Of a stretch of DNA of 21,473 nucleotides, positions 1 to 6,004 are shown piece by piece; positions within the stretch are counted from its first letter, which is position 1; each line of letters opens with the position of its first letter. The notes under the pieces were generated by a model. It saw only the letters and a program-made list of their open reading frames with translations, had not been told where the DNA came from and did not search any database. The position numbers and the translations under genes are program-made. The stretch spans positions 1-21,473 of the forward strand of contig JALOBE010000026.1 in the NCBI GenBank assembly GCA_023228425.1. The letters run 5' to 3'. This stretch comes from Syntrophales bacterium. Lineage in GTDB: Bacteria > Desulfobacterota > Syntrophia > Syntrophales > UBA2210.

Positions 1-648
1 CGTCACAACCTGTCCGTTGGAGAGTGTAAAGGTGAAGTCCTGGTCCGCCTGGGGGGCATGGTCCACCGTCACGGTGTAGGTCACCGTACCGGCGTCTTCA
101 TCGCCCCAACCTTCGGAGGTCAGCGTCGCGGTCGCTTCAATGAGGTCTGGTAGATCTGGAGGAGTCTCAGGTGGTTCCTCACCCACAATCCCCTCGATCG
201 TATCGGTCGTACCGAAACTTACTCCCTGGGTCTCGGCGCCGCTGTCGGGGAGTATCTCGTTGCCGTCGGCATCGAATTTGACGAGGGTGAGGCCGCCGCC
301 CGCGCCGCCGCCCGCACCGGCCGCGGTCGCGTCAATCTCGATGTCCTCGTCGCCTTCCAGGGCTTCCAGGATGCGTTCGGCTTCGGCCATCATGTCCATT
401 GCATCGGCGGTCGCGGGACCCGCCGCGTACACGTCCTCGTCCAGAAGCACATCGCTCATTCTGCCGAGATCGATCTGCGACGGCGGAGGACCGTCAAGCA
501 TGATTGACACACTGCCGTCACTTTCTGTTATGATCCGTTCGTTGGCGTATACAACGCTGTTGGGCTCGAGTACCCGCTCCGTTCCATCGGGTGCTACCGC
601 CTTCACCGTTCCGAAAAGAATTACTGCCTTGCCGATTGCCGTTGCCAT
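1..648 (-). CDS. LapA/BapA-type giant surface adhesin, N-terminal part (retention module)
   Basis: The 216 codons visible encode the N-terminus of a type I-secreted biofilm adhesin; the rest lies beyond the left edge. Residues 1-105 resemble the LapA-type retention module that holds such adhesins in the outer-membrane TolC-like pore (MATAIGKAVILFGTVKAVAP, then a VYANERIITESDGSVSI stretch). Residues 108-111 are TAAG, followed by a glycine-rich hinge (GAGGGAGGG); in known LapA proteins the periplasmic protease LapG cuts within such a TAAG/PAAG site when c-di-GMP falls. From about residue 170 an Ig-like/Calx-beta-like extracellular repeat begins (EATATLTSEGWGDEDAGTVT). The ATG at 648 has an AAGGAGA ribosome site about 7 nt upstream. 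LapD/LapG and secretion genes are not in the window. The family call is firm for the retention module; total size and ligand are unknown. Confidence 0.85.
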   Translation of the reverse strand, partial: MATAIGKAVILFGTVKAVAPDGTERVLEPNSVVYANERIITESDGSVSIMLDGPPPSQIDLGRMSDVLLDEDVYAAGPATADAMDMMAEAERILEALEGDEDIEIDATAAGAGGGAGGGLTLVKFDADGNEILPDSGAETQGVSFGTTDTIEGIVGEEPPETPPDLPDLIEATATLTSEGWGDEDAGTVTYTVTVDHAPQADQDFTFTLSNGQVVT

Positions 649-1197
649 GATGTCGTCTCCTTTTTCTCTTTATGTCCAGTAGGTACGTCGTTCTTTGAAC
701 GTGTCGTTTGATTGCAGTCTACCGCTTATTTTTCACATGTATATTGTACCTTGGTACTAAATCGTGGAAAAAGTGGTGTAGTATCTTTTTTACATGGCAC
801 GAAGGGACATGCGGGATACCGAAGGGCAATACCATGCGATGCTTAAGGGCGCGGAATTGAGTCATTTCCCGGGACACGACAGATACATTTGAGCTCATGG
901 CGACGGCGAGCCATCGCGATGGATTCTGTTTTTAGCAGTTTACGCTGAAAGATATTGGTGATATCAATCTGCAGCCGTCCCGAAACCGGACGTTGCGCAC
1001 CGAAGGGCGGGGCCTTTTACAACGCCGTCCTGAATTGGACGTTTTCCGACTTTTTACCGGATCGTCCGGTGCTCATCACGGAGAATTGCGGGACGCGGCA
1101 TGATCGCAAACCGAAGGGTACGGAACTCGATCCGCAGTATGTGACACTATTTTGTATCCCTGTGCCGGCAAGATAAACATGCACCAAGGAGATCACG
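649..1197. other. Non-coding stretch of about 550 bp between adhesin and C_GCAxxG genes
   Basis: I see no convincing gene here. Two short plus-strand reading frames (794-892, 32 codons; 955-1176, 73 codons) lack a good ribosome site and recognisable motifs. The left part is AT-rich and probably carries the adhesin promoter on the minus strand. The word CCGAAGGG occurs three times (near 819, 1001 and 1111), without further structure that I can interpret. The last 40 bases belong to the duplicated unit of the downstream gene pair. Confidence 0.5.
741..760 (-). promoter_or_regulatory. Inverted repeat and possible -10 element upstream of the adhesin gene
   Basis: GTACCTTGGTAC at 746-757 is an inverted repeat with 5-bp arms. 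On the minus strand it overlaps TACAAT (743-748), a fair -10 box; no good -35 is visible 17 nt upstream. The overlap would suit an operator, but with one short repeat this is only a suggestion. Confidence 0.25.
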
Positions 1198-2275
1198 ATG
1201 AAAAACGATACAGCGAAACGTGGCTATGAAATTGGATTTGAGTTTGTGAAAAACTATCAAGTCTGTGCTCAATGTGTTATCGGAGCATTGTATGAAGTGT
1301 ATCCTGAAATACGGAATCCGGATGTGTTCAGATCCGCCAGCGGTCTCGCGGGAGGAACCGGCTTGAGTACGAAAGGCCAGTGTGGAGCGCTGGCGGGAGC
1401 TGTCATGGTTCTCAGTCAGCTCTATGGCCGGGATCTTGAAAATATGGACGACCTCGAGAAAAAGAGATTTGTTTCATACGGACTTGCGGACATGATGGTG
1501 CAGAAATTTTTAGAAGAATACGGAACGGTCATCTGTGGAGAAATCCAGACGAAACTTATGGGACGGCCTTTTTTTCTTTTGGACCCGGCCCAGGTTGAGG
1601 AATTTGAAAAAGCCGGCGGCGCCAGTGAAAAATGTCCGTCTGTTGTCGGCAACGCGACTCAATGGACAATTGAAATTCTTGAAAAACGGAAAAGGCAGGA
1701 AACCAGCTGAGAGAGAACCGTATCAGAGTCGTATCCGCACCGCCGAAAAGGCAAACATACAACAAGGAGACCGCAATGAAAAACGATACAGCGAAACGTG
1801 GTTATGAAATTGGATTCGAATTTGAGAAAAACTATCATGGGTGCGCCCAGTGCGTTATCGGAGCATTGTATGAAGTGTATCCTGAAATACGGAATCCGGA
1901 TGTGTTCAGGTCCGCCAGCGGTCTCGCGGGAGGAACCGGCTTGAGTACGAAAGGCCAGTGTGGAGCGCTGGCGGGAGCTGTCATGGTCCTCAGTCAGCTC
2001 TATGGCCGGGATCTTGAAAATATTATTGACCTTGAAAAAAAAAGATATGTCGCATACGGACTGGCGGACACGATGGTGCAGAAATTTTTAGAAGAATACG
2101 GAACGATCATCTGTGGAGAAATCCAGACGAAACTTATGGGCCGGCCTTTTTTTCTTTTGGACCCGGCCCAGTTTGAGGAATTTGAAAAAGCCGGAGGCCA
2201 TAGTGAAAAATGTCCGTCTGTTGTCGGAAACGCGACTCAATGGGCGATTGAAATTCTTGAAAAACAGAAGAAGGA
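1156..2275 (+). repeat. Direct tandem duplication, two units of about 580 bp
   Basis: Unit one spans roughly 1156-1695 and unit two 1734-2275. Alignment by eye extends from a GTATCC about 40 bp before each ATG through the common IEILEK codons. Identity is uneven: codons 27-79 differ at only about two bases, whereas codons 15-26 and 82-99 are clearly diverged. Such patchiness suggests gene conversion between the copies. Confidence 0.8.
1198..1710 (+). CDS. C_GCAxxG_C_C family protein, first tandem copy
   Basis: A 170-residue protein of the C_GCAxxG_C_C family, a group of small cysteine-rich putative redox or metal-binding proteins with no settled function. Visible cysteines are C23 and C26 (VCAQC), C62 (GQCGALAG), C113 (VICGEIQ) and C146 (EKCPSVVG), separated by helix-rich sequence with no signal peptide or membrane segment. 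The start is set by AAGGAG about 7 nt before the ATG. It is followed 65 bp later by an almost identical copy, and the similarity reaches into the upstream leader. In this copy the residue before the first cysteine is valine and the one before that glutamine (QVCAQC), where the second copy has HGCAQC; this may affect its cofactor site. Its cysteines are otherwise intact, so I call it a gene rather than a pseudogene. Confidence 0.8.
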   Translation: MKNDTAKRGYEIGFEFVKNYQVCAQCVIGALYEVYPEIRNPDVFRSASGLAGGTGLSTKGQCGALAGAVMVLSQLYGRDLENMDDLEKKRFVSYGLADMMVQKFLEEYGTVICGEIQTKLMGRPFFLLDPAQVEEFEKAGGASEKCPSVVGNATQWTIEILEKRKRQETS

Positions 2276-2324
2276 CTCGTGTCATGTCACACATCTAATG
2301 TCGGGTAAAGGCGTTGACGTTTAA
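1776..2324 (+). CDS. C_GCAxxG_C_C family protein, second tandem copy
   Basis: A 182-residue near-duplicate of the preceding gene, retaining the fuller motif HGCAQC (C23, C26) along with cysteines at about 62, 113 and 146. Its own ribosome site (AAGGAG) lies in a leader resembling that of copy one. The C-terminus differs: after the shared IEILEK it continues for about 15 residues (KDSCHVTHLMSGKGVDV) and stops at 2322-2324, overlapping the last codon of a decayed transposase on the opposite strand. That tail is therefore probably insertion-sequence-derived, and the original 3' end was likely replaced. Function is unknown; the family is commonly described as a putative redox protein. The two genes are close enough to be one transcript. 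Confidence 0.8.
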   Translation: MKNDTAKRGYEIGFEFEKNYHGCAQCVIGALYEVYPEIRNPDVFRSASGLAGGTGLSTKGQCGALAGAVMVLSQLYGRDLENIIDLEKKRYVAYGLADTMVQKFLEEYGTIICGEIQTKLMGRPFFLLDPAQFEEFEKAGGHSEKCPSVVGNATQWAIEILEKQKKDSCHVTHLMSGKGVDV

Positions 2325-2682
2325 TGCGTGCTGACCTCGAAGCTTTCCATGATCAGCCGCTGGGGCTTGGTAATTTCCGTGAGCATCTGGCCGTACGTGT
2401 CGGAAAAGCGTATTCGGGAGAGCGTCTCCATCTCCAAAAGCAGTTCACGCAGGGTGTGCTTTTCCGCGAGTTTCGTCTCCCGCATTTTCCTGCGCAGGGC
2501 GCTGATGATGATGAGCGCGATGAACTGGACAAAGAGCCTGCCGTCCATGGCCGGGGAACTGTGGGTGCGAAGATGCTTCATGTCCGGACGGCGTCCTTGG
2601 TGCGGTATACCTTGAGTGCCTGAAGGGGATCCTTGATATCGTTGGTCGGAAGAACATAAAACCCGGCATAGCGGCTGCAGTG
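2321..2682 (-). pseudogene. Decayed IS1634-like (IS4-type DDE) transposase, C-terminal fragment
   Basis: On the minus strand one frame reads YAGFYVLPTNDIKDPLQALK, then VYRTKDAV; a second frame then reads KHLRTHSSPAMDGRLFVQFI and continues to a stop at 2321. Together these match the C-terminal part of IS1634/IS4-type transposases, which usually carry about 14 further residues (an EK.FD.LKN.LD-like stretch) between the two parts. The break is therefore a small deletion with a frameshift. The N-terminal two thirds are missing, and the upstream end abuts another insertion-sequence fragment on the opposite strand near 2680. The element cannot make an active transposase. The family label is from memory of conserved motifs and could be a neighbouring DDE family. 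Confidence 0.7.
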
Positions 2683-3010
2683 GTTCTCAATTCCCTGCAT
2701 TACCTCACGTACATGCACACCCTCAGCGATGAAGGCGTTCTTGACGGGTGGGTTGAGAACCCCTGCCGGCAGTACCTGAGCGGCATGAAGTTTTTTCAGC
2801 ACGCCTTTCCCATAGATCCCTCGAGCATGACCAGGTGGCGGGGTCGTATTGGAGAGGCGGGCGCTGGGAGTTGCTGAAAGAGACCATCGAAGCGGGGTTG
2901 AAACTGAAGACGGTAAAGCCATCCCGGCTTGCCCGCATCAATGTGGATACCACCGTTCAGGAGAAAGATGCTTTGGTTGCCAAAGAGCCTGCGGGTAGGA
3001 CAGCGATCTG
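2680..3010 (+). pseudogene. Decayed IS5-family transposase, N-terminal fragment
   Basis: The plus strand reads LTYMHTLSDEGVLDGWVENP and then SGMKFFQHAFPIDPSSMTRW, ending at a stop near 2877. A shifted frame resumes with ELLKETIEAGLKLKTVKPSR and INVDTTVQEKD. These are hallmark sequences of the N-terminal half of IS5-group transposases (the WVENP, FFQH.FPIDPSSMTRWR and VDTTVQEK motifs). After VQEKD the similarity stops: the FPTDARLY region and the C-terminal catalytic half are gone. With one frameshift, a missing start region and a missing C-terminus it is non-functional. It meets the minus-strand transposase fragment near 2680, implying deletion or nested insertion. Confidence 0.7.
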
Positions 3011-3032
3011 AAAAAACGAGTTTTTCAGGATC
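3005..3032 (-). terminator. Hairpin downstream of the NYN gene, possible terminator
   Basis: CTGAAAAA (3008-3015) and TTTTTCAG (3021-3028) form a perfect 8-bp stem with a 5-nt loop, extended by GAT/ATC with one bulge. It lies about 60 bp past the NYN stop on the minus strand. There is no separate U-run after the stem, so terminator function is uncertain; it could be an insertion-sequence end. Confidence 0.3.
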
Positions 3033-3088
3033 GACTAAATATAATGTATTTTGTCTTGTGCTCCGTGCTTCCCGTAACGGCCGGGTCG

Positions 3089-3616
3089 TCACTTTTTTAT
3101 CTTTTCAAGAAAATCCCTGCCTATAGGAATCCTTTCATCGCATATTTCCCAAAGCGAATCGTGATATTCGTTCCTGTTTACTGAATGGCATAAAAAAACA
3201 TTGACGCCATGTTCTTTTGCTATCCTGACGGCCGGGTTAAAATCGCTATCTCCCGCAACAAGGACCGCATCAGATATTTTCCCTGATGCGGACAAGTTTA
3301 CAAGGTCAATGCTTATTAAGGTATCAATCCCTTTTTGTTCGTATTGATCGCCCCTTTTTGCAAGTTTTCCCGTTCTTACTTGGTACCTCGGCAATCGTTC
3401 CAGGGCGCGATGAAATCGTTGTGCACCTGAAAATCTACTCTTTTCTTCATCGGTTGGCGGACTGCCCTGGTACGGAAGGCAATTATAATAATATGTTCGA
3501 AGGATTGTTTTGCCCATGGAAAGTTCCTCGGACAGTTTGCAGTAATCGATTCGGATAGAGTTGTTTTTTAAGATTTTATCAAGGTATCCCCCATCAATGA
3601 AAATAGCGATTTTCAC
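3089..3616 (-). CDS. NYN-domain (LabA/DUF88-like) putative ribonuclease
   Basis: A 175-residue cytosolic protein of the NYN/PIN-like nuclease superfamily, whose members are predicted or shown Mg2+-dependent RNases. The fold's acidic residues are visible: D8 in MKIAIFIDGGYL, D98 and D104 in KGIDTLISIDLV, and D123 and D125 in VLVAGDSDF. The motif order and length fit a single-domain NYN protein. Translation starts at a GTG at 3616, with AGGAGG five nucleotides upstream; the ribosome site and start codon lie inside a perfect 6-bp inverted repeat (3615-3629). A rho-independent-type terminator sits directly upstream, so expression looks attenuated. The gene stands alone between insertion-sequence debris and an RNA-gene patch, so its RNA target cannot be inferred. 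Confidence 0.85.
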   Translation of the reverse strand: MKIAIFIDGGYLDKILKNNSIRIDYCKLSEELSMGKTILRTYYYNCLPYQGSPPTDEEKSRFSGAQRFHRALERLPRYQVRTGKLAKRGDQYEQKGIDTLISIDLVNLSASGKISDAVLVAGDSDFNPAVRIAKEHGVNVFLCHSVNRNEYHDSLWEICDERIPIGRDFLEKIKK

Positions 3617-3629
3617 AGGAACCTCCTGT
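3615..3629 (-). promoter_or_regulatory. Hairpin covering ribosome site and GTG start of the NYN gene
   Basis: ACAGGA-ACC-TCCTGT on the plus strand is a perfect inverted repeat with 6-bp arms and a 3-nt loop. In the mRNA it pairs the AGGA of the Shine-Dalgarno sequence with UCCU just before the GUG, so translation initiation should be self-occluded unless the hairpin is opened. Confidence 0.6.
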
Positions 3630-3634
3630 TTTAT

Positions 3635-3665
3635 AAAAAAACCCTCGTCCGGCTAGAACGAGGGT
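3635..3665 (-). terminator. Intrinsic terminator in the leader of the NYN gene
   Basis: On the minus strand ACCCTCGT pairs with ACGAGGGT (8 bp, 9-nt loop) and is followed at once by seven Ts. It lies about 20 nt upstream of the NYN start codon, in the sense orientation. It could end an upstream transcript, but its position before the gene's own ribosome site is that of an attenuator. Confidence 0.7.
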
Positions 3666-3770
3666 GAGTATAAAACCTCTCACGTCCTTGATGAACGTAA
3701 GGGCGGATGCTCGCATCAGTGGTTGTGGGTTGTGACGTTACTATCGTAGAAATGCATCTGTCAAGAGATT
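3664..3770 (-). promoter_or_regulatory. Candidate promoter and structured leader for the NYN gene
   Basis: A TTGACA -35 box (minus strand, 3759-3764) sits in AT-rich sequence, with a weak TAGTAA -10 about 15 nt on. The leader then holds three small hairpins: GATGC/GCATC near 3706-3717, ACGT/ACGT near 3683-3699, and GTGAG/CTCAC (3664-3683). The last shares two bases with the terminator stem, so the two compete slightly. No riboswitch class that I know matches. Confidence 0.4.
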
Positions 3771-3872
3771 TTTTGTATCATCAATAGCCATCCCGGGCAC
3801 ATCCCCTGTCTAGCGTGCGTCAGTGCATCCCTAGAAGCAATCCTGCCGGTGAAGTCCACACATTTCCGGGGG

Positions 3873-3905
3873 TAAGCAGGTAGATCACATTGCCTGCTTT
3901 TTTTG
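3873..3905 (+). terminator. Intrinsic terminator, plus strand
   Basis: AAGCAGG (3874-3880) and CCTGCTT (3893-3899) form a 7-bp stem with a 12-nt loop, and the stem's last bases begin a run of about seven Ts. No plus-strand gene is recognised upstream, so it may close a short unrecognised transcript starting near 3780. Confidence 0.55.
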
Positions 3906-3990
3906 TTTGCCACCCCGGAGAGGGGCGGAGTGGCTGCTTCCTTCCGGCGGAGTCTTCCTCCTCTTTTTTGGATGGTCGGAACCGGAGTCT
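3905..3990 (-). ncRNA. Candidate signal recognition particle (4.5S-like) RNA core
   Basis: The minus strand contains CCGGAAGGAAGCAGCCA (3931-3947 reversed), the most conserved piece of bacterial SRP RNA: the GGAA tetraloop and the 3' strand of the Ffh-binding loop. Flanking sequence folds symmetrically around it: GGAGG with CCGCC, and CCATCC (3970-3975) with GGGTGG (3910-3915). Two things count against a simple call. The 5' strand before the tetraloop reads CTCCGCC rather than the usual CAGGTCC, and the hairpin is only about 70 nt. No terminator follows on this strand, and the best promoter (TTGACC near 4040) is weak. It may be a divergent, decayed or chance match. Confidence 0.4.
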
Positions 3991-4080
3991 CCGAGCATTT
4001 CGCATTTCCTTACAACGTATTGCCAGGCTCAGGGTGTCCGGTCAAAATGGGGGCTAGTCCAGGCATAAGCAAGGTGCAAA

Positions 4081-4134
4081 TAGAAAAAAAGAAGGGCTTG
4101 CCTGTTCATCGCTGAACCTGTAAGCCCTTGTATT
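4081..4134 (-). terminator. Terminator after tRNA-Leu
   Basis: AAGGGCTT (4092-4099) pairs with AAGCCCTT (4122-4129), with an inner GTTCA/TGAAC stem (4104-4108 and 4113-4117). On the minus strand a CTTTTTTTC run follows, directly after tRNA-Leu. The plus strand also has a T-run after the stem, so it may act in both directions. Confidence 0.75.
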
Positions 4135-4139
4135 TTTTT

Positions 4140-4226
4140 TGGTGCCGGAGCTCGGAATCGAACCGAGATGGGATTGCTCCCGGGGGATTTTGAGTCCCCT
4201 GCGTCTACCAGTTCCACCACTCCGGC
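4140..4226 (-). tRNA. tRNA-Leu(CAA)
   Basis: An 87-nt type II tRNA with a long variable arm. The acceptor GCCGGAG pairs with CTCCGGC, the discriminator is A and the CCA end is encoded. The anticodon loop CTCAAAA on a GGGGA/TCCCC stem gives anticodon CAA, reading UUG. It is transcribed alone from a strong promoter and ends in its own terminator. Confidence 0.95.
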
Positions 4227-4237
4227 AAGAAGTCCCG

Positions 4238-4265
4238 AGTATATCGACGGCGTTGGTTTTGTCAA
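4238..4265 (-). promoter_or_regulatory. Promoter of tRNA-Leu
   Basis: On the minus strand TTGACA (4260-4265) is followed after 16 nt by TATACT (4238-4243). The start point would fall about 5 nt before the mature 5' end of the tRNA. Confidence 0.75.
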
Positions 4266-4275
4266 GAATTTTATA

Positions 4276-4305
4276 TTGACAGGGGGCGGGATGCTGTGCT
4301 AGCTA
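4276..4305 (+). promoter_or_regulatory. Promoter of tRNA-Ala
   Basis: TTGACA at 4276-4281 is followed about 18 nt later by an extended but poor -10 (TGCTAGCTA, 4297-4305). It lies only 10 bp from the divergent -35 box of tRNA-Leu. Confidence 0.5.
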
Positions 4306-4330
4306 ACCCGTCTGTTCGTTACGACATTCC

Positions 4331-4406
<76 letters not shown>

Positions 4407-4415
4407 GTATGCGTG

Positions 4416-4448
4416 AAGGGGACAGGCAGGTTGCCTGTCCCCTTTTTT
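4416..4448 (+). terminator. Terminator of tRNA-Ala
   Basis: GGGGACAGGC (4418-4427) pairs perfectly with GCCTGTCCCC (4433-4442) across a 5-nt loop, followed by six Ts. Confidence 0.9.
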
Positions 4449-4451
4449 CAT

Positions 4452-4550
4452 GTGTGCGCCCGGCAGGGCGCCCCCACTTGGCGGTGCAAGTCCGCTACTC
4501 GCCCGGCAAGGGGAACGATGAGCCCGACGGCACGGGTGTATCCGTCACGC
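4452..4550 (+). mobile_element. Truncated group II intron, 5' end only (probably class C)
   Basis: Directly behind the T-run of the tRNA-Ala terminator the sequence begins GTGTGCGCCCGGCAGGGCGC and goes on with GGCGGTGCAAGTCCGC and a CCGGCAAGGGGAACGATGAG-like stretch. A GUGYG start, an immediate short GC hairpin and a GGTG.AAGTCC segment are typical of the first part of bacterial group II introns. Class C introns are known to insert just after intrinsic terminators, which is the position here. No domain V/VI and no reverse transcriptase follow; the gene for MgtE begins (by its 3' end) at 4571. About 100 nt remain, so it is a dead fragment. The identification rests on remembered consensus and needs a covariance search. 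Confidence 0.5.
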
Positions 4551-4570
4551 TCTCCCCCGGTGCTTTCCGT

Positions 4571-6004
4571 TCACAGGATTCCGTGCATTTTCAGAAGCCG
4601 GGTGGCGATGTTGAAATAGATGATAATGCCTCCTACGTCGGCAATGGACGTTATCAGGGGCACGCTTGCCGTGGCCGGGTCTATGTTGAACCTGGTCAGC
4701 AGACAGGGCAACAGGCAGCCCACCAGGCTTCCGAAGAGTACCACCGCCATCATGGTAAGGGCCACCACCAGGGCCACCTCGGGCCCGGACCTGAAGACGC
4801 CCACGAAGGACACCGCCAGGGCCATGCCGAGGCCCAGGAGGAGGGCGATGCCCACCTCTCTGCCCAGGAGGGTGACCCAATCCTTTGTTTTAACGTCCCC
4901 CGTAGCCAGGGCGCGCACCATCAGCGTGGCTGACTGAGCACCGGCGTTACCTCCGCTTGCGATGAGGAGCGGCATGAAGAAAACCAGTGCCACGACCGCC
5001 CGGATGGTGTCTTCGAAATAGGCGATTCCCGCTCCTGAAAGGAGGTTGACGAAAACCAGCGCCAGCAGCCAGGGAAAACGCTTCTGGATAAGAAGCCACG
5101 ATCCGGCTTCCATGAAGCTGGTTTCCGTGAGCTTTTCACCGATCCCCGAAATGGAGCCCATGCGGTGAAAGTCCTCGGTAGCTTCTTCTTCGATGATGTC
5201 CTGCACGTCATCGAAGGTGACGATTCCCACGAGCCTGTCATCACCGTTTAAGATGGGCATTGCAATGAGGTCATACTTGGCCATGATGTCCGCCGTATCC
5301 TCATCGTTGTCCGTGGCCCGGCCGAAAATCGGCTCGCTGATCATGATGTCCTTCACCGGGGCGCCCGGTGATGCCATCACCAGATCCCGCAACGACACCA
5401 CCCCCAGAAGCTTCCTGTCAGTATCAATGACATAGGAGTGGTAGATTGTTTCCTTGTCGGGCGCCTCCCTGCGGAGTTTGTCCAATGCCCCCGCGGCGGT
5501 AAGATCGGGCTCCAGGGTGCAGTAATCGGAGGTCATGACGGCGCCGGCCGTCCCTTCCGGGTAGGACGCGAGCTTGTGGATATCCTCGCGCTCTACCTGC
5601 GCGAGGGCCGGGAGAATGTCGTCCCGTTGCTCCGGCGTGAGCCGGTTGAACAGGTCTGCGCGCTCGTCATGGGACATGGCGCCTATAATGGCGGCCAGTT
5701 CGTGGCGGCTCATTGTCGTGGCCATGCGGGCTTCGAACCGGGCCGGAATATAGTTGAATATCTCGACCTGTGACGTGATGTCCAGAATTCTCAGAAAGGC
5801 GCAGGCACGTTCAGGAGAATAGGATTCAAAGATATGGGCCGCGTCGGCGGGATGGACGGAGGCGAAGAAATCACGCAACGATTCCCTGTCGCCTGCTTCC
5901 AGGTACGCTTCGAGCTGTTCCGTCAGGGCGTCGTGGCTGGCGTCGTCCCCGGCGAGGGCCGCTTCCAGAAGTTCTTTTAATTCATTAAGGATGGTGTCCG
6001 GCAT
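4571..6004 (-). CDS. mgtE: Magnesium transporter MgtE
   Basis: A 477-residue inner-membrane Mg2+ channel of the MgtE family, near the usual length. Residues 1-140 form the helical N domain, 145-275 a CBS pair that senses cytosolic Mg2+ (entry motif YPEGTAGAVMT at 148-158), and 300-477 the five-helix pore. The pore shows FFMPLLIASGGNAGAQSATL (342-361) and DPATASVPLITSIADVGG (442-459), the conserved signatures with the ion-coordinating aspartate. I chose the ATG at 6004, preceded by GAGGTGG, over an in-frame upstream start at 6031 without a ribosome site. It is monocistronic with a structured leader of about 220 nt and a good promoter, suggesting RNA-level control. Downstream it abuts the intron fragment. 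Confidence 0.95.
   Translation of the reverse strand: MPDTILNELKELLEAALAGDDASHDALTEQLEAYLEAGDRESLRDFFASVHPADAAHIFESYSPERACAFLRILDITSQVEIFNYIPARFEARMATTMSRHELAAIIGAMSHDERADLFNRLTPEQRDDILPALAQVEREDIHKLASYPEGTAGAVMTSDYCTLEPDLTAAGALDKLRREAPDKETIYHSYVIDTDRKLLGVVSLRDLVMASPGAPVKDIMISEPIFGRATDNDEDTADIMAKYDLIAMPILNGDDRLVGIVTFDDVQDIIEEEATEDFHRMGSISGIGEKLTETSFMEAGSWLLIQKRFPWLLALVFVNLLSGAGIAYFEDTIRAVVALVFFMPLLIASGGNAGAQSATLMVRALATGDVKTKDWVTLLGREVGIALLLGLGMALAVSFVGVFRSGPEVALVVALTMMAVVLFGSLVGCLLPCLLTRFNIDPATASVPLITSIADVGGIIIYFNIATRLLKMHGIL

Noticed and set aside
140..682. 180-codon open frame on the plus strand
   Set aside because: It is the antisense of the adhesin gene; the serine- and proline-rich translation is a shadow of the low-complexity coding strand.
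794..1176. Two short plus-strand frames (32 and 73 codons) before the C_GCAxxG pair
   Set aside because: No ribosome site, no recognisable motif, and the longer one needs a GTG start; not enough to call genes.
4029..4265. 78-codon minus-strand frame containing VVELVDAGDSKSPGSNP
   Set aside because: This is the well-known spurious translation of a leucine tRNA gene.
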